NCBI GenBank assembly: GCA_013398015.1
Contig: VZRR01002064.1
Span: 124,001 to 188,000, forward strand
DNA: 64,000 nt
Source: Oreocharis arfaki
Lineage: Eukaryota > Chordata > Aves > Passeriformes > Paramythiidae
Direction: 5' to 3'
Numbering within the stretch: the first letter of the stretch is position 1; every line of letters starts with the position of its first letter. The position numbers were made by a program, and so were the translations under genes. Below, piece after piece: positions 1-12,374 of this stretch. Below the pieces are notes generated by a model, which saw nothing but the letters and a program-made list of their open reading frames with translations, ran no database searches and was not told the origin of the DNA.

Positions 1-3000
1 AATATATACATATTTATTCATACTCAACAACAAAAGGTTACAATTTGAACTATGGAATATTCATTTAGAAGGAAAAAAAAAAAGGATTACTATTTAATTT
101 GTTCTGAGACAATAACTAATTTTCCACAAAGTTTTTGTTCCACAAAATTTCCTCAGTTTGGTTATGAAAAGAGCTTTGTGGTAGTCAGCACTTCCACAGG
201 AAAAAAAACCCCAAACAACAAGACTTTCTTCTAAACTTAAGATAACACTACACACTTAAACGAGTCCAACCCACACATGGATTTTAACTGTCACAATAGA
301 GAATACACCGTGAATGCTTTGCTACACGTCAACAGCAAACAGACAAACAAAACTCCAAATAAACCAAACCAAAAAATTCCACAATTCTAGATTTGCAATC
401 TAGTCCCATAAGGCAAAAAAATGGTGTTCAAGCAATAAAGCTGGCAAAACACTTCAACAGCCCTTTCTCATCACTTCTGCAGAAAATTCAATAAAAGCAG
501 TGGAAGTATCTCCCAGAAAAACGTGACCCATGCATTAGCAATAGATTTGTACTGACATAATACATTGTTCAGCTGCAAACAATTGAGAACATTTTCTTGT
601 ATTTCTCCAAAGACTTCTCTGCATTTTAGACTACTTGGAATATGGTAATATATAACATGCACATGGGATTTTTAGCTCCAGGACTATCAGGACTGAATCC
701 TGATTTTAAATGAACAAAGTTATGAACTACAAATCACATGACAGTCTGAAGGTCTCTGAACAGGTACAGTTCAGCTACATCAGAAGAACTGGGGATTATA
801 CTACCCAATTCAAAATTTGCTAAAAATTTGCACTGAAAGGCTGTCTCTACAACTCACAATCCAAAATATTTTATGACAAACCAAGAAAACTGGATAAGAA
901 CTACTGGGTATGAAAATTCTCACAAGGAAAAGAGTCGAGGACACACAAAGATTTTACTTCGACATTTTGTTATGCACACACCACTTTTACTCAATGATCC
1001 GTGTAGGGAGGCTGTGCACTTTCATTGCATAGTCTACATTCTCTGAGACAGCATGTCCCTTTCACTCACTGGGACCTCATTTATCTAATAATGAAGAATG
1101 TGATAAAATAATGAAATGCAGACAGACAACAGTATAGAAAGTTTGAGCCTTCCCCCCACCCCCATTCCAACAATTTAGGACTCCCATTATGCGTTATTTT
1201 TACTTCCCAAACACTTCAAAGCAATCTGCTAGTGAGCACATTTGTCCTGGACTTAGCAGGCCCACAACAAGAAGTGGATCTCCACAAAAAGGCCTACTCT
1301 ACTGCAAGCATCTAAAAACACACAACCAAAAACTCCCCTTAATCGTTTAAGTCAATAATCCTTAACACAAACCAGCAGTTATTCTACCATCTCAACTTAC
1401 CTCAAAACTATATGTAGCTCAGTAGTAGTTTGTCTGATCTTTCCCTAGCATACTTGCCAGCTTGTCTCTGGAATCTATTATCCTCCCCCTTTGGCACCAC
1501 CATTGCATTTACAACCACAGCAAAATGTCTAAAATGGCAGCAATTCACAAATGTCACTGCTGTACTATTAAACCTCAAGTCTTTTAATGAAAAGATCAAT
1601 TTGCAAACCAAAGGCAGTAAATACCAAAATCAGTTTTTCTGCACTTAGGACTTGAAAAAGTAAAACTTTTGAAATGAAATGCTTTTTTGGGTACTAGAAT
1701 TTACTAATGACACATGAAATCCCATTAACATGCTGGGTGCTTTCAACCATACAAAGCGAGAAGTTTACAGGAGAATCAATACATCTAATAACGCATTAGG
1801 CCATCTTGCTTTCATAACAAGATGTTAATGTGTTTGCCTCATATGTTTATGTTCGCCGGGGATTGCGAGTTCCCCTCAACAGTGCTGGATTCCACAGCAA
1901 ACACTGCATTAACAGTTCACCTAGTTAATAAAGAAGACTTAACACTACATCTGGAAGGCTGAAACTGTCATCCCGAGAGAAATGGAGTATGACTAGAGAG
2001 ATTAACAGATTTGCTTTAAAATTGCACTTCAATTTTTATATCCTGTAAAGCTGATGTTATCCATTTGGCACCAATATTTCAGAGAATTCAAAAGAAAATA
2101 AAGTATTTCCTGCTCTTTGGAACTTTGTTTTCAAAAATGCCTTCCTGACTGTTTTAAGCAGAAGCTAAAAACAAAATGCTTCCTTATAAATATAATAATA
2201 CACATGTTGCCTCTCACTCTAGACAAAATATTTGATGAAGTATTAACTTCACACAATAAAAAAAAAGTGTTTGTCAGCACTAGATGCTATGCTGTCAGTG
2301 GTGCAGGCTGGAGAACAACATACAGTACTGCCACTCCTCAAACTTTCAAAGCTTGTCTTTATGACCAGAGGCACACTCTCCAGTATTTGTCATAATTGCA
2401 ACAACAACAGAAGAGACCATTATAACACAGCTGTCAAGGTGCTAAAGCACTACTGTAGATCCAACCCTCTCTTTAGAACAGCTTACAGGATCTGTAACTA
2501 CTACTTAAAAAGTCTCTCACAACAAGTTTCTCCCTCCCTCTCCTCCCACCCTGCTCTTCTTGCTACCTTCTCTTCTCATATTTCTTCACACGGTCACAGG
2601 CAGCAAGGCAGTATGGGCTAGAGTCTCTAAAATTATTGCAACCACAGTCAATTTAAGAATGTTTTCAGGAGGTTCAGCTCCTGGCAAAAGAGAGCCTGCC
2701 AAGAGGAATCCAAAAATTCTACAGGGCTGGACCAAGACCAGTTTTACCAGCAATGAGGAATGTTCTTTGAAAAGAGAAGCATTATTACTCCTTCATCTCA
2801 TATTTGCAAGCCCAACTCTAGATGTGATAATCATAATCATTGAAGTCACCACCTGTCACAGGTGGACAGAAATACTATCTTCTTTTCCCAAAAAGGCATA
2901 GACAGGTCTTCTGCAACTTCTCACATAGATGGAAAAATCCCCATTGACAAAAACCATATTTTTGGCACAGCAGGTACTTCTGGATGGGCTGTCAGTGAAT

Positions 3001-6000
3001 GAATGAATGAATGCATGAAGTTGTAGCACTCTAGATGGGGGCTCCGGGCAACCTGCCAAACCCTCTCTTCCAGAAGGTGACAGGTCTCTATCAAAGTATT
3101 AACACACTGTGGTGACGATGGTCAATAAGAGGAATATGTACCCTTCTAGGACACAGCTTGAGCTGGCATGCACACATATGGGAACATGGATGCTTCCACA
3201 GAATGTGCACAACACTTCAGACTGAAAAGCTGTTATTCACGACAATGCTTGAAGGAGTTCAACTGTTTGTATGACAGGCTGAGGGGGATACCTAAAAGTG
3301 TGGTCCTTGTGATGAAGATGTGAAAGAGCACCACTCTCCTATCAATAGCAGAAGGATAAAGAAGAAGAATGGTGGTAACTAGTCTGCTATTTAAGTCCAA
3401 ACTGCGTCTAAAGCAGGAAATGGCCCATATGAAACCTTGCAGTTGTTTCTCCATATCTCCCCCTTCCAAGAAAAAAAAAAAAGATCTTGAAGACATGTGT
3501 CCACATCTGGACACACAGATGGACTTCATCTACAACTTGAACTAGACAGATAAGCAGAATGTGCATACCACACAAAACGTGGTATTCAGAAATGCACACT
3601 GCAATATGCTTCAACATTTTAGGATATGAATTTGTGGCCCTAGACGTAAGAACTAAACAAATGACTGGTTTTATACATTTTGTTTCTAAAGCAACAGGGG
3701 CGAAATTTGTCAGATTAATTCCTCAAAGATAAAAGCTTTTAACACTCAGACTAAGTAACTGCTACCCAGAGCCACGTACACTATTTCCGTTCAGGGAAGA
3801 TCAGCCACACAGATTCCATACTGTAAAACATTCAGTTTGTCCCACAGAGAACAAAACCTCTTCAGTATTCTTGAACAATAAATATAACATCCACTTTCAG
3901 TATTCACAAATATATTAACACTACTACTTTCAGGTCTGACACCAAAGACTGTCAAACCTCTCTGGCAGGAATTATAACAAAAGGGAAAACAGCATCCAAA
4001 TTTCCAGCCACTGACTTGATACCGATTTTTCTGAAAAAGGAATGTGCTTCAAGCAAAAAGCACAACAATATGCTGAGATTTCTAAGTTGAAAAATAACAA
4101 ATAGAAAGAGGAACCCACTGATTTTATTTATAAACAAATTTACATTTTAAAATATAAATTAATACCTATTAATGTATCACCAATTAATCTCAGTAAAGAA
4201 GAGAAATGTACTGAAGAAAAAGAAATAGTAAATAAGTAGAACAGAACTACAAAAGTAAGATCCCATAATTTATTCATTACCTAGATTCTGGCAGGTCCAG
4301 TAAAGCCCCCTAGAAAATCCAATATTTTCCACAAAGGCAAACCCTACCAGGTGCAGATTACAAAACCTTTTAAGCCTACTATTATTAAATTACTGGCTAT
4401 ATTTGGCTTTGTATAGACACAACATGTATATAATATCATTTGCATATTTAAGGAAGTTGAACAATTTCTCAAAACAATGCTTGATTAACTTTCCTGCCTT
4501 CCTTTCAGCAGACAGGAGCTCTTATTTTCAGTGCTTTAGGATAGAGTGCATTCAAGCAGCAAGGCACAGCTCTCTAACGTGTAGTTTGTTAAGCAAACTA
4601 AATAAGCCTACATTCTGTTGATTCATGTGTGCACCCAACACTGAAGTAATAGGTTTTTCTGCTAATATTTATGTTTACACGTAGTTTTTAATGCACTGAC
4701 TTACAGTGAAGGAGCTGCAATGCAGTTCTTTAAGACTGAACTCAACAACTGAAAGCAGCCGTGTCTGAACTACAGATTATCTGTAATACTTAAAACCCTT
4801 AAAACCTACCCAGACACACAAACATGAACACAGATTCCCCTCAAAATAATGATGATACTCTACATGAAAGAGATCTGTTTTTCCCACAGATCATAGCTCC
4901 TGCATAACAACATGAAAATTTTACTGCATCTAAGCAAAGGGAAAACCCCTGACAGGCACTGGAGAAGAATTGTCTTAAATTAGGTCTGCCTCTGAAGGAA
5001 CGACAGTCTGAGCTACTATAAAGCTAATCTGTCCTTCCTGAGCTTTGTCAAACGCCTTCTTAGTTGTGTGAAGGAGTAAGAAGGGACTACAAGAGCTCTG
5101 CTTTCTGCCAGGGATGGATGGGATAGAGAGTAGCAGTCTCATGTTTAACTCAAGCAAATTGTAACTCCCCCTTTTATCCCTACCTGAAACCTACTGCAGA
5201 GGCCACAGCACTGACACTCAGCTCATGCACTATTTCACCCCAGTCCTGACCGTCAGGTGCAAAACTCTTAGAGATTTGGTAGCAGCAACCCATTTAACAT
5301 GCACCAAGTAGAGTCTTGCTTCTTTATGTAAATGCAAATTATACAACCATGCTTGCTTTCAGATCAGGGGGAATTTTGTATGCAGCTGATTCAGACAGTA
5401 GAAACAACAACTTGGCACCTACTGCAACTAAATTAGAAGCTGTTGATTGTGTCCTGAGGATACAAAGCACCTATGGTGTTTAATCCTATTTGGATCCCAA
5501 CATGTACTCAGCTTGTATCATATGGAATTGTAAACGGTGGGTACTGAACTTAAACTTACAGTCAGACCCAACATTCATTGCAAAAAGGCTGTGTTATTTG
5601 CACTCTTTTATTCTCTGTTCCAAAAGATTTCCAAGGCCCTACCTTAATGCAAGAAAGATCTTCTCTGATATGTTCTACTTATTTGCTAGGAAACTCAGTT
5701 TTTGGAATTGTAGTAATATGGCTTAAACTTCTGTGGCGACCATATAATCCATTACTAGTCTAAAAACATGACTGCCATTAAATAGAAGAGAATGTGTACA
5801 ATTTCTCATTCTCATAGACAGGGTAAACTTTTGCCTAAACAGGCTGGACTCTGCCTGGAACGTGAAACAATAAATTTAACACCCTTCTCCTACAATGCTT
5901 TCACAGAATGATAGAATGGTTTTGGATCATCCAGTTCCAACCCCCCCCATCATGGGCTGGGACACCTTTCATTAGACCAGGCTGCTCAAAGCCCCATCCA

Positions 6001-6902
6001 ACCTGCCCTTGAGCACTGCCAGGGACAGGGCATTCACAGCCTCACTGGGTAACCTGTTCCGGTGTCTTACCACCCTCACAGCAAAGAATTGCTTCCTAAT
6101 ATCTAACCCAAACCTATCCTCTTCCAGTTGAAAGCCCTCACCCCTGGTCCTATCACGTCCTTGCAAGAAGTCCCTCTCCAGCTCTCCCGTAGACCCTACT
6201 TAGGTATTGGAAGGTGTTTTAAGAGCCTTCTCTTCTCCAGGCTGAACAATCAGCCTGTTTTCATAGCAAAGGTGCTCCAGCAGCCTAATCAATTTAGTGG
6301 CTCTCCCCTGCACTAACAGGTCAATGTCCTTCTCATGTTGGGGGCCCCAGAGCTGTATATATATACTGATATACTATCAAGCTGTATTTTGCTATCCTAC
6401 AAATGACCATTAAAAACTAGGGGCTCTTCGTTTTTCAGAGGGGTCTGATGAGGCACTCATCTGATACTCTCTCTGACACCAACTAGTAGACATATTCAGC
6501 TTTATCAAAATAAAGAAGGGAGATAAAGGTGATGGTAAAGTGGTATAATAAGGGTTAATATATAAGGGGTTAACACATTTTAAAAAGTATAAATTGTTTT
6601 AACAAGGAATTTTAAAGATTTTATGGAATAAACAGTCTTTCCCACTAAGTACAATTTCAAGCTCTGTCTAGCTTTCTTAATTAATCAAAGGTAGAAACAG
6701 AACAATTTTATTTCATATAAACTAATCTACATACAACACAGTCAGGAACTCTGGTAGCACCATAGTGAAAGCAAAACTAACTAGAATATAAAATAAAAAT
6801 TATAGTAATTTTAAAACAAAGTTTTTAGTGAGTTTAAAGTTCAGATAACCAACAGTAAAACATAAATGGCTCAGAATTACAAAATCAAAACAGCTAGCTC
6901 AC
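1..6902 (-). other. CLASP2: CLASP2 intron 6 (partial)
   Basis: This is AT-rich intronic sequence downstream of exon 6, running off the window start. Apart from one CR1 copy (5902-6355) and a short GAAT run near 2996-3013, I see no exon-like segment with supported splice sites. The open frames here (up to 116 codons) match nothing I recognise. Confidence 0.7.
5902..6355 (-). mobile_element. CR1 LINE fragment (3' part)
   Basis: The plus strand starts with CAGAATGATAGAATGG, the complement of the CR1 3' tail repeat. Typical CR1 phrases such as GGGCTGGGACACC and CTCTTCTCCAGGCTGAACA follow. The element reads on the minus strand and is truncated at its 5' end. Confidence 0.92.
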
Positions 6903-7000
6903 CTTCCAGGAGGAATTCCTCTCTTTGTAAGATCTATTCGTACTTTCTCTCCCACATGTCTATAAACCTCTACAATGGCTAATATGGCAGCATCTCTCAC
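6903..7000 (-). CDS. CLASP2: CLASP2 coding exon 6
   Basis: This 98-nt exon encodes residues 183-214 plus two bases of codon 215. The acceptor reads TTCACAG and the donor GTGAGC. The peptide begins VRDAAILAIVEVYRHVGEK and ends TKRGIPPG, the last HEAT helix of the first TOG domain. The next CLASP2 exon would encode a stretch ending near a FDEVQ-type motif. I searched the minus strand of 1-6902 by eye and did not find it, so the gene continues beyond the window start. Confidence 0.92.
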
Positions 7001-8436
7001 CTGTGAACAGAGTTTAAATTTTTAATTTCAGTGTTACAGAAACCAAAACAACATTTGCTGACAGACCATTAATCTTAAAGTTTCTATAGTCCTGCATACC
7101 AACTCAGTTGAAACAGTGAGGATGAAAAGGAAAGGAAATACAACTGTTCTTTCAAGATGGCATTTGTTCCAAGTTACAGCATCTCCACATGGTAAAAAAT
7201 CCTAGAAATAACAGCTTTAGAGGGAATTTCTGGGTCTGACATAAGAATAGTATGCGTGGAAAAAATTTGCTTTATCTAGGCCTTGCTCACAGTGGGCAGT
7301 ACTTTCAGAAGTCAGCTCTTGCACTCAGTCTTGACATCTTGCTTTCATCTCTTTCTACACACAGTAAGGTCCTTCTGGAAAACTAAGACTTTATTTCAAC
7401 TGGAATCAGGTAGCATGGCATCAGCACAAGAAAGGAAATAAGGCAGGATGGTGGAAGAGGAAAAAAACAGTAAAAACAAGGAGGTGGAGTACCTGTTTAA
7501 AAATCTTAAACCATAATCATCACCATAAAAACTGCCAAAAATGCATTTTAGTAAATGCCATTATTCTCTATAAAGAATGTCTGGAATGACTTTAGTATTG
7601 TTTTTTGCAGCAGTTCAAACTAAACACACAATTGCCCTAGCAAGATGTGAACTACATCTTTACTAATGATCAGCAAACAGGACAAATTCTCAACAGAATT
7701 TCTCCAGAACCGAACAATGCTATGCTATACAGAGGAGATAAGAACTTTGCTGCATTCAGAAATTAGGAATAAAGACCAACCCTGTTTATGAGCCCATCTT
7801 CTCCCTTAGTGTATTCATAGTCTTTTTCCTCAAATACAACTTCAGATAAATCAAGATATTTTAACCATTTTTACTGAAGATTTCCTGAAGTTCAGATGTC
7901 ACCATTATGAACTACATCTTGATTTTCACTGCAGATGTTTTTGCTTACTTTAATGATTTTAATGACAGTCCTTGCATGCTCTTAAATGTCATTTGGGTTC
8001 CAATTAGAAAATAATTACACATAATAATGTTATCTTCCACAAATTTAGCAAACTATCACAGTTTTCATATAAGGGCTGCTTCTGGAGGTAATTTTTTGTG
8101 TCAATAACTTCTTTTTTTTATTTATTTCCTTTCAACATCCTCTGTAAGAAACAACTACTTTCAGTAATTACTAGTTTCACCTTCTGAAGACAAAACTAAA
8201 GGGACCAGTACATCATGATACTGCTCTACATCTAGAAATCTTTGCAATTCCACTTTCATCTTCCAGTGGAGGGACTGATTAAGAAGAAATTGGGTTTTCT
8301 TCTCATTGTAGAAAATAATGATCTGCTGTACACAAGCACTCATATCAGCGTTTCTTTAAATGCTTATATTTATTTTGTTTTCACTGCTCTGCCAAAGTAC
8401 AGTTGTTCAAGAGCCAGTAAGTACTGAAATCCTTAC
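7001..8436 (-). other. CLASP2: CLASP2 intron 5
   Basis: This is AT-rich intron between exons 5 and 6. It has consensus GT-AG ends, and I see no repeat family or coding segment in it. Confidence 0.8.
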
Positions 8437-8512
8437 CTGACTGTTGGAGTCACCAAATGCTAAACACAGATGTGGTACCAACTTGCTGAGGATTAATGGT
8501 TGTGCACCATAA
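8437..8512 (-). CDS. CLASP2: CLASP2 coding exon 5
   Basis: This 76-nt exon completes codon 157 (AT plus T, Ile) and runs to residue 182. The acceptor lies behind a long T tract (TTTTTTAG) and the donor is GTAAGG. It leaves in phase 0. The peptide includes YGAQPLILSKLVPHLC and ends GDSNSQ, matching the CLASP2 TOG1 segment GAQPLVISKLIPHLC as I recall it. The intron between exons 4 and 5 is only 330 bp. Confidence 0.92.
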
Positions 8513-8842
8513 CTAAAAAAAAAAAAAAAAGGAAGTGTATTTTTAAAGAAAAAACCAGAAGATAATTTTTGCAGAAGTCAACTTTTGGCTTAGCTTTTAT
8601 AGAACACAAACTGACATCAACCAAGCTCTGTCTCTCTCTTACTAGTCCTTTATCTACTCCTAAATAAGATGAAAATTATGTAATTTTAGTCTTTCTTTCA
8701 GAAAGCCCACTAGTTAAGTTGTTTGATTTTTCCCATGTATTAATTTAATTGAACCAGACTCCCTAAAGAATTACTTTCAGAGAAAAATGACATGCAGAGG
8801 AAGGATAGAACCATTACATCTCCATAGAAACAAAAAGCTTAC
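8513..8842 (-). other. CLASP2: CLASP2 intron 4
   Basis: This short 330-bp intron has GTAAGC at its 5' end. Its 3' end is an unusually pure polypyrimidine tract (complement of the A run at 8515-8531) before the AG. Nothing else is seen in it. Confidence 0.85.
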
Positions 8843-8934
8843 ATGTTTAAGGTAGTAACAAGACACAAACACACTCCTTCTCGGGATCGGTAATTCTTGT
8901 GTTTAAAACCAACAGCAAGGCGTTCCCAAATGTA
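8843..8934 (-). CDS. CLASP2: CLASP2 coding exon 4
   Basis: This 92-nt exon encodes residues 127-156 plus two bases of codon 157. It is flanked by a TATAG acceptor and a GTAAGC donor, entering in phase 0 and leaving in phase 2. The peptide begins YIWERLAVGFKHKNYRSREG. The GFKHKN.RSREGVCLCL motif is diagnostic of CLASP TOG1 (established family feature). Confidence 0.93.
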
Positions 8935-9399
8935 CTATAAAAGCAGAAATAATTGTCTTTAATTACCAGGAGCACAATACAATGTAATTCTATTCCATAT
9001 AATTACATTCATAATAATTGCCAAAAAATAACAGAAGACAAGTCCACTGGAAAAGTGATAAAATTAACTTATGAAATGCACAATATGGAACACAACACAG
9101 ATTAATTCTATGCCAAAACCAACTCCTAAAAAATGTCCTTCAGCAGTGGAGCTGAGTGTTTTCCTTGTTTGAGAAACAGCTCTTAAAACATACAGGATTG
9201 TTACAGTTAACGCACACAAAACAAACATTAACATTACAAACTACTGACTCAAGCAGAAGTTACTATATTCTTTTTGCTTCGTATTCTGTTTCCCTGCCAA
9301 AATTTCCTCACATCCATTTTAGCTTGTCCTTATCCATACTCCTACTGTCCCACTTCTCCCTTACTTTTGCTTTAGATCTATTTCTTCATTTTTTGATTA

Positions 9400-9865
9400 T
9401 TTCTTGCCCGCTCGTTCTAATTCCTGTGCTTCCATTTTTGTTCTGCTTTCGGTTCTCCTCTCCGTGCTGGTGCCGCTTCCTGTGGTGCGTTCCCCTGGCT
9501 CGCTAAACCCTCGTTCACCTCCTTGCGCACTCGTTTTTCTCTGCCTGCCCTGGATCTCTGCCCCCTGGCTTTATCCCGTTACCTTTCCATCTCCTTGCCG
9601 TGCTCTAGCTGCGTATCAGGGCGCTGGAAGCGCAAAAGTGGGGCTGAGGATCCGGGGGGGTCTCCTTGGGAGCAGACGCACGGGCTCAGCCCGCAACTCG
9701 CCCCAGCTGCAGCGCTGCCATTGCAGCCCGGCCAGCATCCGGGCAGCGTTGCCTAGCGATGGATGGCTGCACACTGCCAGGAGCAGCACACTTTGCAGCC
9801 CAGGCACCTCCCTCCTGCCAACTGCACCCTGGAGTGCTGCAACTGCAACCTATAATGACGCCACA
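9400..9865. promoter_or_regulatory. Intragenic CpG-rich block, candidate alternative promoter or enhancer
   Basis: The block is GC- and CpG-rich against an AT-rich intron on both sides. It contains an RFX X-box-like sequence, GTTGCCTAGCGAT, at 9748-9760 and a TGACGCC element near 9855. The consensus ideal for the X-box is GTTGCC-N-AGCAAC, so the second half-site is imperfect. There is no coding similarity in either strand. Function as a promoter is inference from composition and motif only. It could also be an old GC-rich insertion. Confidence 0.4.
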
Positions 9866-11388
9866 CAAAGCTGCTAAAATGTATTACATACTAATTATTG
9901 CAATCGGCTTTCTGGGGGGAAAAAAAAAATAAAGCCCTCACAAACAGCTGTTGATCAACAAAAACAGAGAGCAGGGAATATGCATCCTCTTTATTAATGA
10001 GGTAGCCCGCTTCACAGCACACATAAAATTTTCCAATTAGAGCCCTGCTTGATAATTTTGTCCCATCTGTGGTTTTTTGTTTGTTTGTTTGTTTTATACT
10101 TCATTGAATTTAGAGAAAAGAAACCTTAGATAAGCAGGATATGGCTTGCCAAAACTGCATAGCTTAACAACAAAGAACAGGATTTTACGGAAGAAAACAT
10201 CCTTCCAATTAACCCACTGTCACAGACAAATGTGGGAAAAAGGAAATCTCCTTGCTAGATATACAAAAATACAGGTAGAGAGGGAACTGCAGACTACTGA
10301 AACAAACAAAGCAGACTGAAGTGAAATATAGTCTTCCGCTAAATTATCCCTTCTTTAAGAGCTAATTTTTTTAAGCAGAGAAATTCAAATGGCTGCTTAG
10401 AAATTTCAACTCGGAAGTTCCTAGCAAGAGTTGATGTCAACCTCTCTTTGTCCCTTTCCTGCACATTTATACCACTGATATTTTTACGCCTTCCTACCCA
10501 TAAACAGCTACATGTAGTTCTAGCTCAAAAAAGAAACAAAAACCCACCAAACATCTAAAACAAGTAAAGGGATTCAACAACAGGACAAATTAAATATAAT
10601 TCAGCAACATGCTGCAAGAGGCATGATGAGGTGACTAGAAAGAAATTTACAGGACTTATCTGCGAAAAATTTTTCCACTTAGCTCTTCTAAAGGGATGTT
10701 TTTCTGCAGCAGAGAGCCTAAAACTCCGTATTTCAGTGCTGGAGGTACAGGAAAAACTTCTCTGTTTTGGTCCCTGCTGTGAGGATGATTGATGCTCTTC
10801 ATCCAAAGTTCTAATGACCCATAAGCTCTCCTGAAAGCAGACAACCAAAGCCAGGCTTCTCCCACCCTGGGGGAGTTACCAGGAAAGCCATTCCTTGGAT
10901 CCCACAAACCTTGTACGCTTTCTGACATTTGAGAGTCATCTTCACAGGGGATAGAAACTTCCTTCCATCACCTCTATGTACAGCCTAACAACTCAGCACA
11001 AAGATGGACCAGGAATCTAAAACTCTTCCATGACAAGGGCTGAACACAAAGCAACTACCATCAGTTTCTTAATCAGCAACTATTCAAATGCAGGTATCTC
11101 CAAAGTGTTCCACTGTGCACTTGTCAAAATGCTATTGCTGTAGAGGTTCTGGTGTGTATGCCAGGAATTTGAGAGCATCTTGGGCACAGGAACACATCGT
11201 TTATGAACTACTGGCACCTAGGCACAAAAAAATACTGCCACGCCTCCTGGTCAATGAATATGACCAACACTGCAGCTTGTGAATAGATAAAGGCATGTAT
11301 TTGTGGACGACGTTACTAGACCCTGATGCCTAAAGCCCAATCAGATCTGCAGCCAAAGGGAGATAAACATGTTCCATAATAGCCTAGC

Positions 11389-11424
11389 ATGCTACACGTT
11401 CCTTCTATGCTACACGTTCCTTCT
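11389..11424. repeat. 18-bp perfect tandem duplication
   Basis: Two adjacent identical copies of ATGCTACACGTTCCTTCT occupy 11389-11406 and 11407-11424. It looks like a simple replication-slippage duplication. Confidence 0.95.
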
Positions 11425-12270
11425 ACCAGCCAAATAAAGCAACTGACAATAATTTTCTCACTCCAGATCAAGCCTGCAACATCTTATTCACTGCGCACAA
11501 ACATTCAAACTTTAGGAATAAACAAAGCCAGGAATTAGCAAGTACAAAACCCACATTTTTTCCCCCTATTAACCTGTGGAATTAAAACTAAGAAACAGAT
11601 TTTCCTCAGGAACTAGAAACTCAAATAGTTAAGTTCCTACTCACACCGAGGGTCTCCGGACTTCCAAATAACATCATTACTCAAGAATATAATCTTGTTA
11701 AACAGTCCTACATTTTTCAGACACACAGAGTAGAGCTATAAGATTAAGCACTGGGAAGCCACATAATGCTTAGAGCTGAAGGTTAAGCAAGCCTCCTTAC
11801 AACCAAAGATGGCAACTTATCCCCACCTCAGCTTGTCCATGGTTTGAAGACCATTGCTGTCATACAGCCAGATTCTCTTAAGTTAGAAAATGGGCACCTG
11901 AACTGCAGGACTAGTCCCACATGTTCAAGTACAAATCTAATTTTAAAATAAATTTGGAGCTAATTAAACTTATTTACTCCCATTATTCAAACTCAGAAGA
12001 TGCTTCAAACATGCTTCAGTTAACAAAGCCCTGTCACATGGCATAAGAATGTCTACTCAGAATTTAGCTACGATGTGTGAAATATGCAGAATCACATCAT
12101 GCCAAGATTTTTATCTTTAGCAGAACAATACACCAGGGTCACCCCACTAAGAGTATCTTTAACATTTACACCATTAACAGTCGCCATAACATTGTGACAT
12201 GTTCAAAGTTCATACAGAAGTCACAAGCTCACTGGAGGCCTCCCTCTGAATCTACATTAAGCAATCATAC

Positions 12271-12374
12271 CATGGGCGGTGCTGCTTCACGCATCAATTT
12301 CAATATAAGATTCTGTGCTTGCTCTCGAACTTGGTCTTTGGCATCTCCCATACGATCTATCAAAGGCAGGAGAA
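12271..12374 (-). CDS. CLASP2: CLASP2 coding exon 3
   Basis: This 104-nt exon completes codon 92 and runs to residue 126. The acceptor reads CTGTAG and the donor GTATGA. It enters in phase 1 and exits in phase 0. The peptide contains PLIDRMGDAKDQVREQAQ and ends REAAPPM. The DRMGDAKD.VR core is the most conserved part of TOG1 in the CLASP family. It supplies the second HEAT repeat, including the loop that faces tubulin in TOG folds (family knowledge). Confidence 0.93.

Larger units (their letters stand above)
8935..12270 (-). other. CLASP2: CLASP2 intron 3
   Basis: This intron separates exons 3 and 4. It holds the CpG-rich block at 9400-9865 (listed separately), a TTTG run near 10074-10094 and an 18-bp perfect tandem duplication at 11389-11424. 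The remainder is AT-rich with no supported feature. Confidence 0.8.

Noticed and set aside
9404..9877. 157-codon frame and overlapping frames in the intron 3 CpG-rich block
   Set aside because: Several frames are open at once because of GC-rich composition. No domain or splice support was seen.
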